Shown here: positions 34,935-43,163 of the stretch, piece after piece
Position numbering within the stretch: position 1 is the first letter of the stretch
How the letters are laid out: each line of letters opens with the position of its first letter
Source of the DNA: an uncultured Lachnospiraceae bacterium
GTDB taxonomy: Bacteria > Bacillota > Clostridia > Lachnospirales > Lachnospiraceae
Length of the DNA stretch: 58,218 nucleotides
NCBI GenBank assembly: GCA_910578825.1
Contig: CAJTSB010000020.1
Location: 1-58,218 of the forward strand
Direction of reading: 5' to 3'
Position numbers and translations under genes: made by a program
Notes under the pieces: generated by a model
What the model saw: only the letters and a program-made list of their open reading frames with translations
Database searches by the model: none
What the model was told of the DNA's origin: nothing

Positions 34935-35037
34935 TTTTATCTCCTCTCAAATTAAAAATATTTTTCTATTATACACAAAAATATGAAATGATTTAATTTC
35001 CAAAATAAACCTTGACAAGGAATGCGAGGAAAAGACC

Positions 35038-35910
35038 ATGCACTTCGTAAAAACAAAAGGAATTTTATCATCCCAAAATGGCATGAACTTATACCGTGGC
35101 TGCTCCCACGGATGCATTTACTGCGACTCCAGAAGTAAGTGTTATCATATGGAACACGCCTTTGAAGATATTGAAATCAAAGAAAATGCCATTGACCTGT
35201 TAGAGCATGCACTCAAACACAAACGGAAAAAATGCATGATTGGCACAGGCGGAATGACCGACCCCTATATCCCTCTGGAAATGGAAATCAAACATGTTCG
35301 AAAAGCCCTGGATTTGATCTATCAGTATGGGTTTGGATTTACCGTTATCACAAAATCAAACCGCATTTTGCGGGATATAGACCTGTTACAAAAGATAAAC
35401 GAAAAGACAAAATGTGTCGTTCAAATGACGTTGACGACATACGATGAGAATTTATGCAGAAAAATTGAGCCCAACGTCTGTACCACAAGAGAACGCTTTG
35501 AGGTTCTGAAACAACTGCGGGACGCCGGAATACCCACCGTTGTATGGCTAACGCCAATTTTGCCGTTTATCAACGATACAGAAGATAACATTTCCGGAAT
35601 CCTGGATATGTGCGTGGAGGCAGACGTCTATGGCATGATCTGTTTTGGCATGGGGCTCACACTTCGCGAAGGAAACAGAGAGTATTTTTATGCGCAGTTA
35701 GACCGTCTGTTCCCTCACTTAAAAGAAAAATATATACAAATGTACGGGAACCAGTATATCATTGAAAGCCCAAACAATAACCGTTTGATGCAACTGTTCT
35801 GCCAGAAATGCAGCGAAAACGGAATTATCCATAATAACGAGCAGATATTCCTATACCTGCAAACCTTTGAGGAAAAGGGCTCCGGCAGACAATTAACCCT
35901 CTGGGATTAA
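35038..35910 (+). CDS. Radical SAM protein, spore photoproduct lyase-like (SPL family)
   Basis: 290 aa. The [4Fe-4S]/SAM motif is GCSHGCIYCDSRS (CxxxCxxC, about residues 22-29), followed by GGMTDPYIPLE and TKSNRILRDIDLL, as in SPL-family radical SAM proteins. It is shorter than classical SplB and lacks its terminal cysteine context, so pyrimidine-dimer repair is not assured. The family is widespread in Firmicutes with mostly unknown reactions. Its neighbours are DNA-repair-like genes (Fpg and an MGMT-like protein), which hints at a repair role. Confidence 0.85.
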   Translation: MHFVKTKGILSSQNGMNLYRGCSHGCIYCDSRSKCYHMEHAFEDIEIKENAIDLLEHALKHKRKKCMIGTGGMTDPYIPLEMEIKHVRKALDLIYQYGFGFTVITKSNRILRDIDLLQKINEKTKCVVQMTLTTYDENLCRKIEPNVCTTRERFEVLKQLRDAGIPTVVWLTPILPFINDTEDNISGILDMCVEADVYGMICFGMGLTLREGNREYFYAQLDRLFPHLKEKYIQMYGNQYIIESPNNNRLMQLFCQKCSENGIIHNNEQIFLYLQTFEEKGSGRQLTLWD

Positions 35911-35945
35911 CAAAGCCTTACCGACCGACAAGCCAGAACAACCGT

Positions 35946-36422
35946 TTATAAGGAAAACAAAGCCTTCTCATAATCCTTAACATAGTATCTGATATTCTTC
36001 CTGCCCTTTTGAATAATGGTATGCCCCTCTTTCTCAAGCATCTCCTTTTGCGCCTCAACACCGCCGGGATATTTTGCATTCAATTCCCCATTCGCCTTCA
36101 GCGTTCTCCAATATGGCGTTTTATCATCCACTCTCTGAAAGCTTGCCCATGCAACAATGGAGACAAAAATTCCCGCCGTAATCGGCTCCGTAAAATCAGC
36201 TCCACTCATATTTGCAAAATATTCTCTTATTGTCCCCACTGTAAGCAATTTTCCCAACGGCACGAGCCGCATTACTTTGTCATAATCAATCGGCGGGGCA
36301 AAATACATCCTGTCTCCGCCATACTTTTCAATGCTTTTTTCATCAGTGATTATCTGAATTTTGGGCATATCCTTACTATCGTTCAACATAGCGTTAAAAT
36401 CTTTTTTCTCTTCATTCGCCAT
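35946..36422 (-). CDS. MGMT-fold DNA-binding protein lacking the acceptor cysteine
   Basis: 158 aa, starting MANEEKKDFNAML with GGAGGTG upstream. The C-terminal region follows the alkylguanine alkyltransferase/ATL helix-turn-helix fold: RLVPLGKLLTVGTIREYFANMSG...WASFQRVDDKTPYWRTLKANGELNAKYPGG..AQKEMLEKEG. Where Ada/MGMT has PCHRV, this protein has PYWRT, so alkyl transfer is not expected. A lesion-binding (alkyltransferase-like) or other DNA-binding role is inferred. It is the last gene after GNAT and TetR on the same strand. Confidence 0.8.
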   Translation of the reverse strand: MANEEKKDFNAMLNDSKDMPKIQIITDEKSIEKYGGDRMYFAPPIDYDKVMRLVPLGKLLTVGTIREYFANMSGADFTEPITAGIFVSIVAWASFQRVDDKTPYWRTLKANGELNAKYPGGVEAQKEMLEKEGHTIIQKGRKNIRYYVKDYEKALFSL

Positions 36423-36491
36423 AGATAAGCACCTCCTGCACACAAGCATAATACAGACAAATCATATATGCAATGAGACAGTTTGAAAAAT

Positions 36492-37055
36492 TTATAATTT
36501 CTCTTCCCCAAACAACAATTGTTTTACCGTCCTCACATAATTTTCCGCCACCTGTTCCTCAAACGGAATGACCCGCGACCACATCCTCAATCCCTGATAA
36601 TAATATAAAATCATGTCAGAAATCTGTTCGGTATCAACCGCCTGAAATTCCCCCGTCTCAATTCCATACTCAAGCAGGCTTATCCAACGTTTCCTGGCTT
36701 TATCATTGAGATTTGTAAAAAAATCCTCGTTGCCAAGATTTGCATATTCATAAATTGCAAGGCTCAAAGATAATTCCTTATCCATAATTTCGGATTTTAT
36801 TGCCTTAAGCATATCTTCGAGGATTGCGCCTGCCTGTTCCTTTCTCTCAATACGGTCTGCAATCACATATTCTTCTGAGAGAATTTCCGCAAAAATCTGC
36901 CCCGTTCCCGAATAATAGCGATAAAGCCCGCCTCTGCTCAGACCCGTTTTCTCACAGATATCCGTCATGGTTACCGCTTGAAATCCTTTTTCGGCAAACA
37001 ACCGGTATGCCTGCCGCCGGATTGTTTCTTTTGTTTTCTCTCCTTTATTCCCCAT
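36492..37055 (-). CDS. TetR/AcrR-family transcriptional regulator
   Basis: 187 aa. The N-terminal TetR HTH is AYRLFAEKGFQAVTMTDICEKTGLSRGGLYRYYSGTGQIFAEIL (about 17-60), followed by a helical ligand-binding domain. The start lies 1 nt after the stop of the GNAT gene, so the two form an operon. The double GACA-N4-TGTC palindromes in the promoter upstream of the GNAT gene are its probable operators. Confidence 0.93.
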   Translation of the reverse strand: MGNKGEKTKETIRRQAYRLFAEKGFQAVTMTDICEKTGLSRGGLYRYYSGTGQIFAEILSEEYVIADRIERKEQAGAILEDMLKAIKSEIMDKELSLSLAIYEYANLGNEDFFTNLNDKARKRWISLLEYGIETGEFQAVDTEQISDMILYYYQGLRMWSRVIPFEEQVAENYVRTVKQLLFGEEKL

Positions 37056-37056
37056 C

Positions 37057-37578
37057 TCAAGCTATGAACTCCTCCCGCAAAATGGAATACATACAATAGG
37101 AATGAATTTCTCCGTTCTTGTAAATGCCGTTTCGCATGGTTCCTTCATATGTAAATCCGGCTTTTTCCAAAACGCCTCTTGAACCTGCATTATCTGCAAA
37201 TGGTTCGGCAAAAATACGTACAATATCAAAAGATGCAAACGCCTCTTTGCAAATCATCTGAACCGCTTTTGTCATCACGCCTTTACGCCAATAATCCTCC
37301 GCAAGCCAATAACCAAGCTCCGCGGATTTCTCATACACATCATCCTTTACAAATATTCCGATACTGCCGACAGCCCGTCCCTCAATCTCAATGGCATAGC
37401 TAATCTGTTTCTTACCTTCATTGGCAATACTGTCATTGATATACCAGATCGCATCGTCTAATGTATATGGATTCGGAAATACATTGCGAAGATTTCTGGC
37501 AATTGCCGGATTGTTGGCAGCCTGCGCTAACGATTCTGCATCCTCTGTTTTCCACGCTCTTAACCTAAATTCCTTCAT
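37057..37578 (-). CDS. GNAT N-acetyltransferase, RimJ/RimL type
   Basis: 173 aa, starting MKEFRLRAWKTEDAESLAQ after AAAGGAG. The motifs RNVFPNPYTLDDAIWYI, GIFVKDDVYEKSAELGYWLAEDYWRKGVMTKAV (acetyl-CoA loop) and EPFADNAGSRGVLEKAGFTYEGTMRNGI match ribosomal-protein/aminoglycoside-like acetyltransferases. The substrate is unknown. It is first in an operon with TetR. Confidence 0.93.
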   Translation of the reverse strand: MKEFRLRAWKTEDAESLAQAANNPAIARNLRNVFPNPYTLDDAIWYINDSIANEGKKQISYAIEIEGRAVGSIGIFVKDDVYEKSAELGYWLAEDYWRKGVMTKAVQMICKEAFASFDIVRIFAEPFADNAGSRGVLEKAGFTYEGTMRNGIYKNGEIHSYCMYSILREEFIA

Positions 37579-37601
37579 GATCCGCACTCCTTTCAAAAAG
37601 C

Positions 37602-37651
37602 GACAATAATGTCTTTTTTAGATTATGAGACACTGTTGTCGCTTTTGTCAA
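37602..37651 (-). promoter_or_regulatory. TetR operon promoter with two palindromic operators
   Basis: On the minus strand, TTGACA (37646-37651) and CATAAT (37622-37627) have an 18-bp spacer. The 12-bp sites GACA-N4-TGTC occur in the spacer (37629-37640) and near the start of transcription (37602-37613), 27 bp apart, placed for repression by the linked TetR protein. Confidence 0.75.
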
Positions 37652-37671
37652 GCATAAAATCTGAACAATAA

Positions 37672-37731
37672 TCTAAAATCGTTCTAAACTTAAAAATATT
37701 ATTTGACATGGCAGCACAAACATTTTACAAT
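37672..37731 (+). promoter_or_regulatory. Promoter of the M26-like protease gene
   Basis: TTGACA (37703-37708) and TACAAT (37726-37731) have a 17-bp spacer. Fourteen bp upstream of the -35 is a direct repeat TCTAAA at 37672-37677 and 37683-37688 (period 11), a possible response-regulator site. Confidence 0.65.
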
Positions 37732-37762
37732 AAGCATATAAAACAGAGAAAATATTTAACAG

Positions 37763-37818
37763 ATCCAAAGAAATCCATACAATCATTTCCGGACAGATTG
37801 TCATTGAATTCTTTGGAT
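37763..37818 (+). promoter_or_regulatory. Structured 5' leader of the M26-like protease mRNA
   Basis: Nested complementary arms are ATCCAAAGAA (37763-37772) with TTCTTTGGAT (37809-37818), and inside them ACAATC (37779-37784) with GATTGT (37796-37801). The leader between promoter and start is about 140 nt. No known riboswitch class is recognised and there is no T-run. Confidence 0.5.
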
Positions 37819-37877
37819 TTGTTGACCTCAGATACATTTTCATATTCAAAAGATATTATAAAGAAGGAGGACAACAT

Positions 37878-40800
37878 ATGAAACATATGAAATCTGTAAC
37901 AGCAATGCTATTTATCATGATGACATTTATTATTCCGGCAATGACTGTTTCCGCCACGAGTCCGGGAGAAACGGTGAGTCAGAACACGACAACAGACTTG
38001 CAGGCAATTGACTACGAAACAAATGAAACCATAGGGCAATTACTGGCGCCATCCCGGTATTCTCTGGCAGAGAAACTCAACAAAAAAAATGAAATTGCCA
38101 GACGTGAGGGGAAAAGCCCTGCGGATATCAGCGATGAACAGGCGATAAGGGAACTGAACCAGGATAATTTGAAGGTAATGTCTTTTGAAGAATCATTTGC
38201 AGAGGTACAGACACAAATCGGAGAAATTATCCAGAGAGTGGTTGACACTACCGCAGACGCTGAAAATAAGGGCGCAGACTACTATACGAACAAAATTCTG
38301 CAAAATAAAGAAAAACTGCTGCTGGGACTTGCCTATCTTGATCGGCTCTATGACTTTGAAATGGGAGGGCATAACATCAGAGATGTTCTTCTTTATGAAT
38401 CAAAACCTTATATGTATGGGCAGATAGAAGATGTTATAGACTGGCTGATATATATCGGAGGTTCTGGAGGCAATACATTAAAAATTGCTAATAACACTAA
38501 TGTTTTTGGCTATGGAAAACTGTTCTGGCCCGTCACTGACTCTTCAACATTGGATGCTTTTCTGGAAAAAAACCGCCAGAAATTTATTCCCGATACCTCG
38601 ATGAACGAATGGTTTTTGCAGGAAAGCGCCGCGAATATCATAGAGAAATCGTCTGACTGGGACGACAAAAATATTGGCTTATACCGAAGATTGTATGATG
38701 ATGCGGTTACCCGCCCCCATATTTTACCGCTGCTTACGGTATCGGAGGACAGTATTTACGTCATTGCGAACACAACTACCATTACTTACGGAATCGTAGA
38801 TTGTTATATTGACAGAAATTTAAAGAAAAGCGATCCGGTACGTTATGGAGAATTGCGTGAAGAATTCAGGCAGCAACTGGAACAGGCTGCCGTTCAGCAG
38901 AAATCTTTTATTGATGTCTGGCACCGGATTGCCAAACCGGAAAAACAGGGACTGCTTTCATCCAATCGTATCGTTTTGGACAGTCTGCGGATTGATCCCG
39001 ATACCATTGTCCAGTGGTCAGATAAATTTGGAGCGAATGCTGCCCTTGGCGTCAGGGAATTCTTTACTCCCCTGAATTTATATGGTTCCTATATGTTTGC
39101 CGACGGTGTAGCGGAAGGCGAGCGTATCCGTTACTATGTATCAAAGGCATTGACGGAACGGGGATTCGCAACCTATGCCCATGAACTGACGCATATACTT
39201 GTTTCCAAGTTAATACTGAATGGGTATGGTTCACGGGACGGCATGATGGCAGAAGTCTATACAAGGGGAATGTTTGAACCGTACGAACTCAATGATCCGC
39301 CTGCTTTTAATCTGAATCTGATCTACAACCGCCAGACCGTCGGTGACCGGTATCATAATGGCGTGCCCGAAAGATTTGAAAATGAAACAGACCTGCAAAA
39401 CTATATGAGCGGCATTCTGGACGTCGTGTATACACTGGATTATGCAGAAGCAGATGTAATGTTTACAAAAAGCTCTGAAGAGAAAGTGAAATGGTTCCAC
39501 AAACTTGAGCAAACAGAAGATCCGAAAGTAAGGGACAATCAGGGTGAAGAAGGATCCAAACATAATCTGGATTCCGTGAGAACATTGACTCTGGATGAAG
39601 CCGAGAACCTGAATACCATCGACGATTTGATCCGTGAAAGTATTATCGTATCCCGCTATGAAGTAAACGGAACACAGACAACCGGAACCATGGCGAGAAA
39701 CGGCTATTATGTCGTACCGCTCTTCAGCGCAAACTATGCCGGAGTACAGAATAACTCCGGCGTCAGCGGCGACATCATGATAAGACGGCAAGCATTTGAA
39801 CTCCTTGCAGAATATGGATACTACGACGGCATGATTCCTTATATCTCCAACCAATACAAAGAATCTGCCAAATCGGATCAGATGATTCTGTCCGATCAAT
39901 ATATATTGAAGAAAATATTTGGCAATTCCTATGAGACAATGGCTGATTTTAAGAAAGCAATGTTTCAGAGACGAATTGATAAAATCGGTGAACTGAAACC
40001 AATCACCATTACATGGAAAAATCAATCCGTTAAAATCAATAACTTTGAGGAACTGCGTCTGCTGATGAAAGAGGCGATAGAGAATGATTTAATCAACGTC
40101 AACGTATTGCCGAGTGGTTCTAATAATATCCGCGCACAGGCGACAGAGGTTGAACGCCTGAAACAGGAAATATTTAAAGCATACTTGACTCAGACCGAGG
40201 ACTTCAGGAAATCTATTTATGGCGTTGATACGGAACAGCCCGACACTCCTGACACTCCTGACAATCCCGACGTATCAGACGACAATGGCACGGAGCAGCC
40301 TGACAATCCCGATACGCCCGATAAACCTGGGGACAACGAGCAGCCTGGCAATCCCGATACGCCTGATAAACCGGATAACGAAACAGGAAAACCGAATACT
40401 GGAACAGGGAAACCGAATACTGGGACAGGGAAACCGAACGTCGGATCCGTTGAAAAAGATACCGCTCCCACTTTGCTTCTTTGCAGGGTATCTTCCGCTA
40501 AAACTTCAAATACAATTCGATGGAGTTCTGTGAAGTCAGCAGATGGATATGAAATATATGGGGCAAAATCCAACGGGAAATTCAAACGTCTTCAGACAGT
40601 CAGCAAAAAATCTGTTAAGTGGACACATAAAAAGTTAAAGAAGGGAACGCAGTATAAATATTATGTTATCGCATATAAAAAAGTTGGCAACAAACGTGTA
40701 ACCATAGCCAAATCCCTTTCTATCTATAGCACAACCAAAAATGGAAAATATGGCAATCCTTCCATGATAAAAGTTAACAAGACACGTGCAAATGTGAACA

Positions 40801-41009
40801 TCGGTAAGAAAGTCTCACTCCGTGTAAAAGTGACCGGTAAAAAGATAAACAAAACCGGGAAAAAAGTGCGCTATGTCTCCTCTAATCCGTCAGTTGCAAC
40901 GGTATCAAAGACAGGAAAGATTACCGGGAAAAAGCGTGGCAGCTGTACCGTATACTGCATAGCTCAGAATGGTTTATACAAAAAAGTAAAGGTAACGGTA
41001 AGGCGTTAG
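37878..41009 (+). CDS. Secreted M26-like zinc metalloprotease with Ig-like C-terminus
   Basis: 1043 aa, with GGAGG 7 nt before the ATG. The signal peptide ends near TVSATS (about residue 26). The catalytic motif is HELTH at 435-439 with Glu459 twenty residues later (AEVYTRG), the HExxH-x20-E layout of peptidase family M26 (IgA1 protease/ZmpB type). A Pro/Asp-rich linker (about 778-855, PDTPD and TGKPN repeats) is followed by a FnIII-like domain (about 865-950) and a bacterial Ig-like group 2 domain (about 955-1043, SSNPSVATVSKTGKITG). There is no LPXTG motif. It probably cleaves host or competitor proteins outside the cell; the substrate is unknown. Confidence 0.85.
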   Translation: MKHMKSVTAMLFIMMTFIIPAMTVSATSPGETVSQNTTTDLQAIDYETNETIGQLLAPSRYSLAEKLNKKNEIARREGKSPADISDEQAIRELNQDNLKVMSFEESFAEVQTQIGEIIQRVVDTTADAENKGADYYTNKILQNKEKLLLGLAYLDRLYDFEMGGHNIRDVLLYESKPYMYGQIEDVIDWLIYIGGSGGNTLKIANNTNVFGYGKLFWPVTDSSTLDAFLEKNRQKFIPDTSMNEWFLQESAANIIEKSSDWDDKNIGLYRRLYDDAVTRPHILPLLTVSEDSIYVIANTTTITYGIVDCYIDRNLKKSDPVRYGELREEFRQQLEQAAVQQKSFIDVWHRIAKPEKQGLLSSNRIVLDSLRIDPDTIVQWSDKFGANAALGVREFFTPLNLYGSYMFADGVAEGERIRYYVSKALTERGFATYAHELTHILVSKLILNGYGSRDGMMAEVYTRGMFEPYELNDPPAFNLNLIYNRQTVGDRYHNGVPERFENETDLQNYMSGILDVVYTLDYAEADVMFTKSSEEKVKWFHKLEQTEDPKVRDNQGEEGSKHNLDSVRTLTLDEAENLNTIDDLIRESIIVSRYEVNGTQTTGTMARNGYYVVPLFSANYAGVQNNSGVSGDIMIRRQAFELLAEYGYYDGMIPYISNQYKESAKSDQMILSDQYILKKIFGNSYETMADFKKAMFQRRIDKIGELKPITITWKNQSVKINNFEELRLLMKEAIENDLINVNVLPSGSNNIRAQATEVERLKQEIFKAYLTQTEDFRKSIYGVDTEQPDTPDTPDNPDVSDDNGTEQPDNPDTPDKPGDNEQPGNPDTPDKPDNETGKPNTGTGKPNTGTGKPNVGSVEKDTAPTLLLCRVSSAKTSNTIRWSSVKSADGYEIYGAKSNGKFKRLQTVSKKSVKWTHKKLKKGTQYKYYVIAYKKVGNKRVTIAKSLSIYSTTKNGKYGNPSMIKVNKTRANVNIGKKVSLRVKVTGKKINKTGKKVRYVSSNPSVATVSKTGKITGKKRGSCTVYCIAQNGLYKKVKVTVRR

Positions 41010-41033
41010 CTTACACCGTATCCAAAAAATCTA

Positions 41034-41083
41034 TAAGAGGGCGCCCCATCCGTCATTTCATGACTTTGGGGACGCCCTCTTAA
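41034..41083. terminator. Hairpin between convergent protease and MATE genes
   Basis: The arms TAAGAGGGCG-CCCC and GGGG-ACGCCCTCTTA form a long stem with one mismatch. The minus strand shows a T-rich stretch a few nt after the hairpin, so it may terminate both transcripts. Confidence 0.65.
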
Positions 41084-41093
41084 AAATACCAAT

Positions 41094-42440
41094 TCAAAGC
41101 TGGGAACTTTTGCCTTCCTTTTTATCTTTAACATACATAAACACACAAATTATTGTCAAGATCAATTCAACTACGGGCTGTGCGGCAATTACACCGTTTA
41201 ATTTCCAACAATAATTCAGAATGATTACTCCGGGAATAAACAAGGCCGCATTTCTCAAAACTGTAATGGTTAACGACTTTATCGCCTTTCCCAATGCCTG
41301 AAAATAACTCGTCATCATATTGATCACACCAAGCAAAGGAGCCGACAAGCAAAGAACTTTCAAAAAATATCCCGTTTGTGCAATCAATGCCTCATCCTGC
41401 AGGAATATAGCGGCAAGCGACTTTCCAAAAAATATAAAGATTACAGTAAATACCGCCCCCATAATAATTCCATATAATATCGTATGTTTCACGGTATCGG
41501 ACATTCGCCCTTTCTCATTTCCCCCATAGCAAAAACCCACTAAAGGGGCAACCCCCTGTGATAACCCTACGGACAACAAAATCGGAATCATATCAAGTTT
41601 ATATGCAATTCCATAGGAAGCCACCGCATCAGACCCATAAATACTGATATAGTTGTTAAGCACAATATTGGAAACGCTCATAAGCACTGTAATAAGAGCA
41701 CCCGGTATACCGATACTTACCACATTGCGAATCATTGTTGCATTTGGGGAAAAATATTTCGGCATCAATAACACAGATTGATTTCCTCTGTTTTCTTCAC
41801 GAACCATGCAGGCAATATAATATATCGTTGCACATACAAATCCCAAAGATGTTGCAAGTGCAGCTCCTGCCGTGCCCCACCCCAGAACAGCGATAAAAAT
41901 ATAATCCAATACCATATTAATTACATTTCCCAGCACCAGACCAATGGTACTTTCTTTTATCAGACCAACCGAACGGAACAAATGAACAAATCCATTTGCC
42001 AGCATAATAAAAGGAGCTCCCGCAAAAATCCATTTCAGATACTCACAGGTATAGACAAAGTTATCTGTATCTGCACCGGATACCCTCGCCAATGGTTTCA
42101 AAAATACCAATCCCAAAACAAGCGTAATAATTCCTGCTATTGCCATCGCATATACACAAAAATTCATGGTTGCGCCAGATTCTTCCTTTTTTTCTTCTCC
42201 CAGTAGTCTGGCAATTACACTACTGCCTCCCATGCCAAAAATACAGGCCACAGACATAATGATCAGTAATATCGGCGCACACAAGGTTACTGCGGCAATC
42301 GTTGCCGGTTCTTTCGTCAATGATACGAAAAATGTATCGGCAATATTATAGATAAGCGTTGTCAGCTGTCCCAGCATAGCAGGCAATCCAACCCTCATAA
42401 TTGCCTTTGGAATATTTTTTTCTTCATAAACTGACTTCAT
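41094..42440 (-). CDS. MATE family efflux transporter
   Basis: 448 aa, starting MKSVYEEKNIPKAIMRVGLPAMLGQL; the 55-residue upstream extension is not supported and crosses the intergenic operator. It has about twelve TM segments in two halves, with LIYNIADTFFVSLTKEP and SYGIAYKLDMIPILLSVGLSQGVAPLVGFCYG as typical MATE blocks. It is divergent from a Crp-family regulator, a common arrangement in which the regulator controls the pump. The substrate is unknown. Confidence 0.93.
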   Translation of the reverse strand: MKSVYEEKNIPKAIMRVGLPAMLGQLTTLIYNIADTFFVSLTKEPATIAAVTLCAPILLIIMSVACIFGMGGSSVIARLLGEEKKEESGATMNFCVYAMAIAGIITLVLGLVFLKPLARVSGADTDNFVYTCEYLKWIFAGAPFIMLANGFVHLFRSVGLIKESTIGLVLGNVINMVLDYIFIAVLGWGTAGAALATSLGFVCATIYYIACMVREENRGNQSVLLMPKYFSPNATMIRNVVSIGIPGALITVLMSVSNIVLNNYISIYGSDAVASYGIAYKLDMIPILLSVGLSQGVAPLVGFCYGGNEKGRMSDTVKHTILYGIIMGAVFTVIFIFFGKSLAAIFLQDEALIAQTGYFLKVLCLSAPLLGVINMMTSYFQALGKAIKSLTITVLRNAALFIPGVIILNYCWKLNGVIAAQPVVELILTIICVFMYVKDKKEGKSSQL

Positions 42441-42488
42441 AGTTCCTTTTCCTCCCTTGAAATTTCTGTCATTATAATATAAAATAAA

Positions 42489-42502
42489 TCTCAAAAATGA
42501 GA
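42489..42502. promoter_or_regulatory. Palindromic operator between MATE and Crp-family genes
   Basis: The perfect dyad TCTCA-N4-TGAGA lies in the 89-bp divergent intergenic region, 27 bp before the regulator start. It is the probable binding site of the adjacent Crp-family protein. Confidence 0.6.
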
Positions 42503-42529
42503 CATTTGTCCTGTTGTGGAGGAAATTAC

Positions 42530-43153
42530 ATGGAGCGAATTTATGACAAAGAAAAAACTGCCGCCTGCATTGCGAAAAGTAAATATCATGATGTACTTGA
42601 CTCATTGGATATAGAATTTTACCTGATAAAATATGAAAAAGGCGAATTTGTGAGTTCGCCTTTTCAAAACGAGCTTTTATTCCAAATAGTAGAACAAGGC
42701 TCTATAAATATCTATTTTATTCGCGATGATGGTACGCGCTATTCACTGTCAAATGGAACCGCCGATTACTTTCTCGGAGACATGGACATCTTCTATCCCA
42801 AAAGCAACAATATTTATGCTGAAGCAGCCGAAAGCCTGACCTGTATTTCATTTTCTCTGGAAAAATACCGGGAAGTCTTGCTCTCCAATAATAAGTTTCT
42901 GCAGCTTATCTGCAACAGCCTATCAGTCAAAATCGGAACAATGACTACCATTGACGCCGCCCCTGCTTCTCTTACAGAACGAGTTCTGTCCTATATGAAG
43001 TACAAATGCGTTGACAAAACCTTAAAGGGAATAGAACAGGCCGCTTTTCATCTTCATTGTAGCACGAGGCAACTTCAAAGAATATTAAACCAGAGCGAAA
43101 CCGCCGGATTGGTCAAAAAAATCGGCAAGGGAACTTACAAATTAACTACATAA
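42530..43153 (+). CDS. Crp/Fnr-family transcriptional regulator
   Basis: 207 aa, starting MERIYDKEKTAACIAKSK after GGAGGA. The N-terminal cyclic-nucleotide-binding-type beta barrel (about 20-125; IKYEKGEFV...GSINIYFIRDDGTRYSL...GDMDIF) lacks the phosphate-binding cAMP signature. The C-terminal HTH (about 150-207) is EQAAFHLHCSTRQLQRILNQSETAGLVKKIGKGTYKL. There are no iron-sulfur cysteines. It is divergent from the MATE gene, which it probably regulates through the TCTCA dyad. Confidence 0.9.
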   Translation: MERIYDKEKTAACIAKSKYHDVLDSLDIEFYLIKYEKGEFVSSPFQNELLFQIVEQGSINIYFIRDDGTRYSLSNGTADYFLGDMDIFYPKSNNIYAEAAESLTCISFSLEKYREVLLSNNKFLQLICNSLSVKIGTMTTIDAAPASLTERVLSYMKYKCVDKTLKGIEQAAFHLHCSTRQLQRILNQSETAGLVKKIGKGTYKLTT

Positions 43154-43163
43154 ACAAATAGTT

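Noticed and set aside
39231..40025. 264-codon open frame on the minus strand
   Set aside because: It lies antisense within the M26-like protease gene, with Cys/His/Phe-rich composition and no family resemblance.
40219..40440. Short tandem repeats considered as a CRISPR-like array
   Set aside because: The units encode PDTPD and TGKPN linker repeats in frame with the protease; there are no spacers.
40217..40585. Repetitive minus-strand frame rich in Gly, Ser and Val
   Set aside because: It is the reverse image of the Pro/Asp-rich linker repeats of the protease gene.
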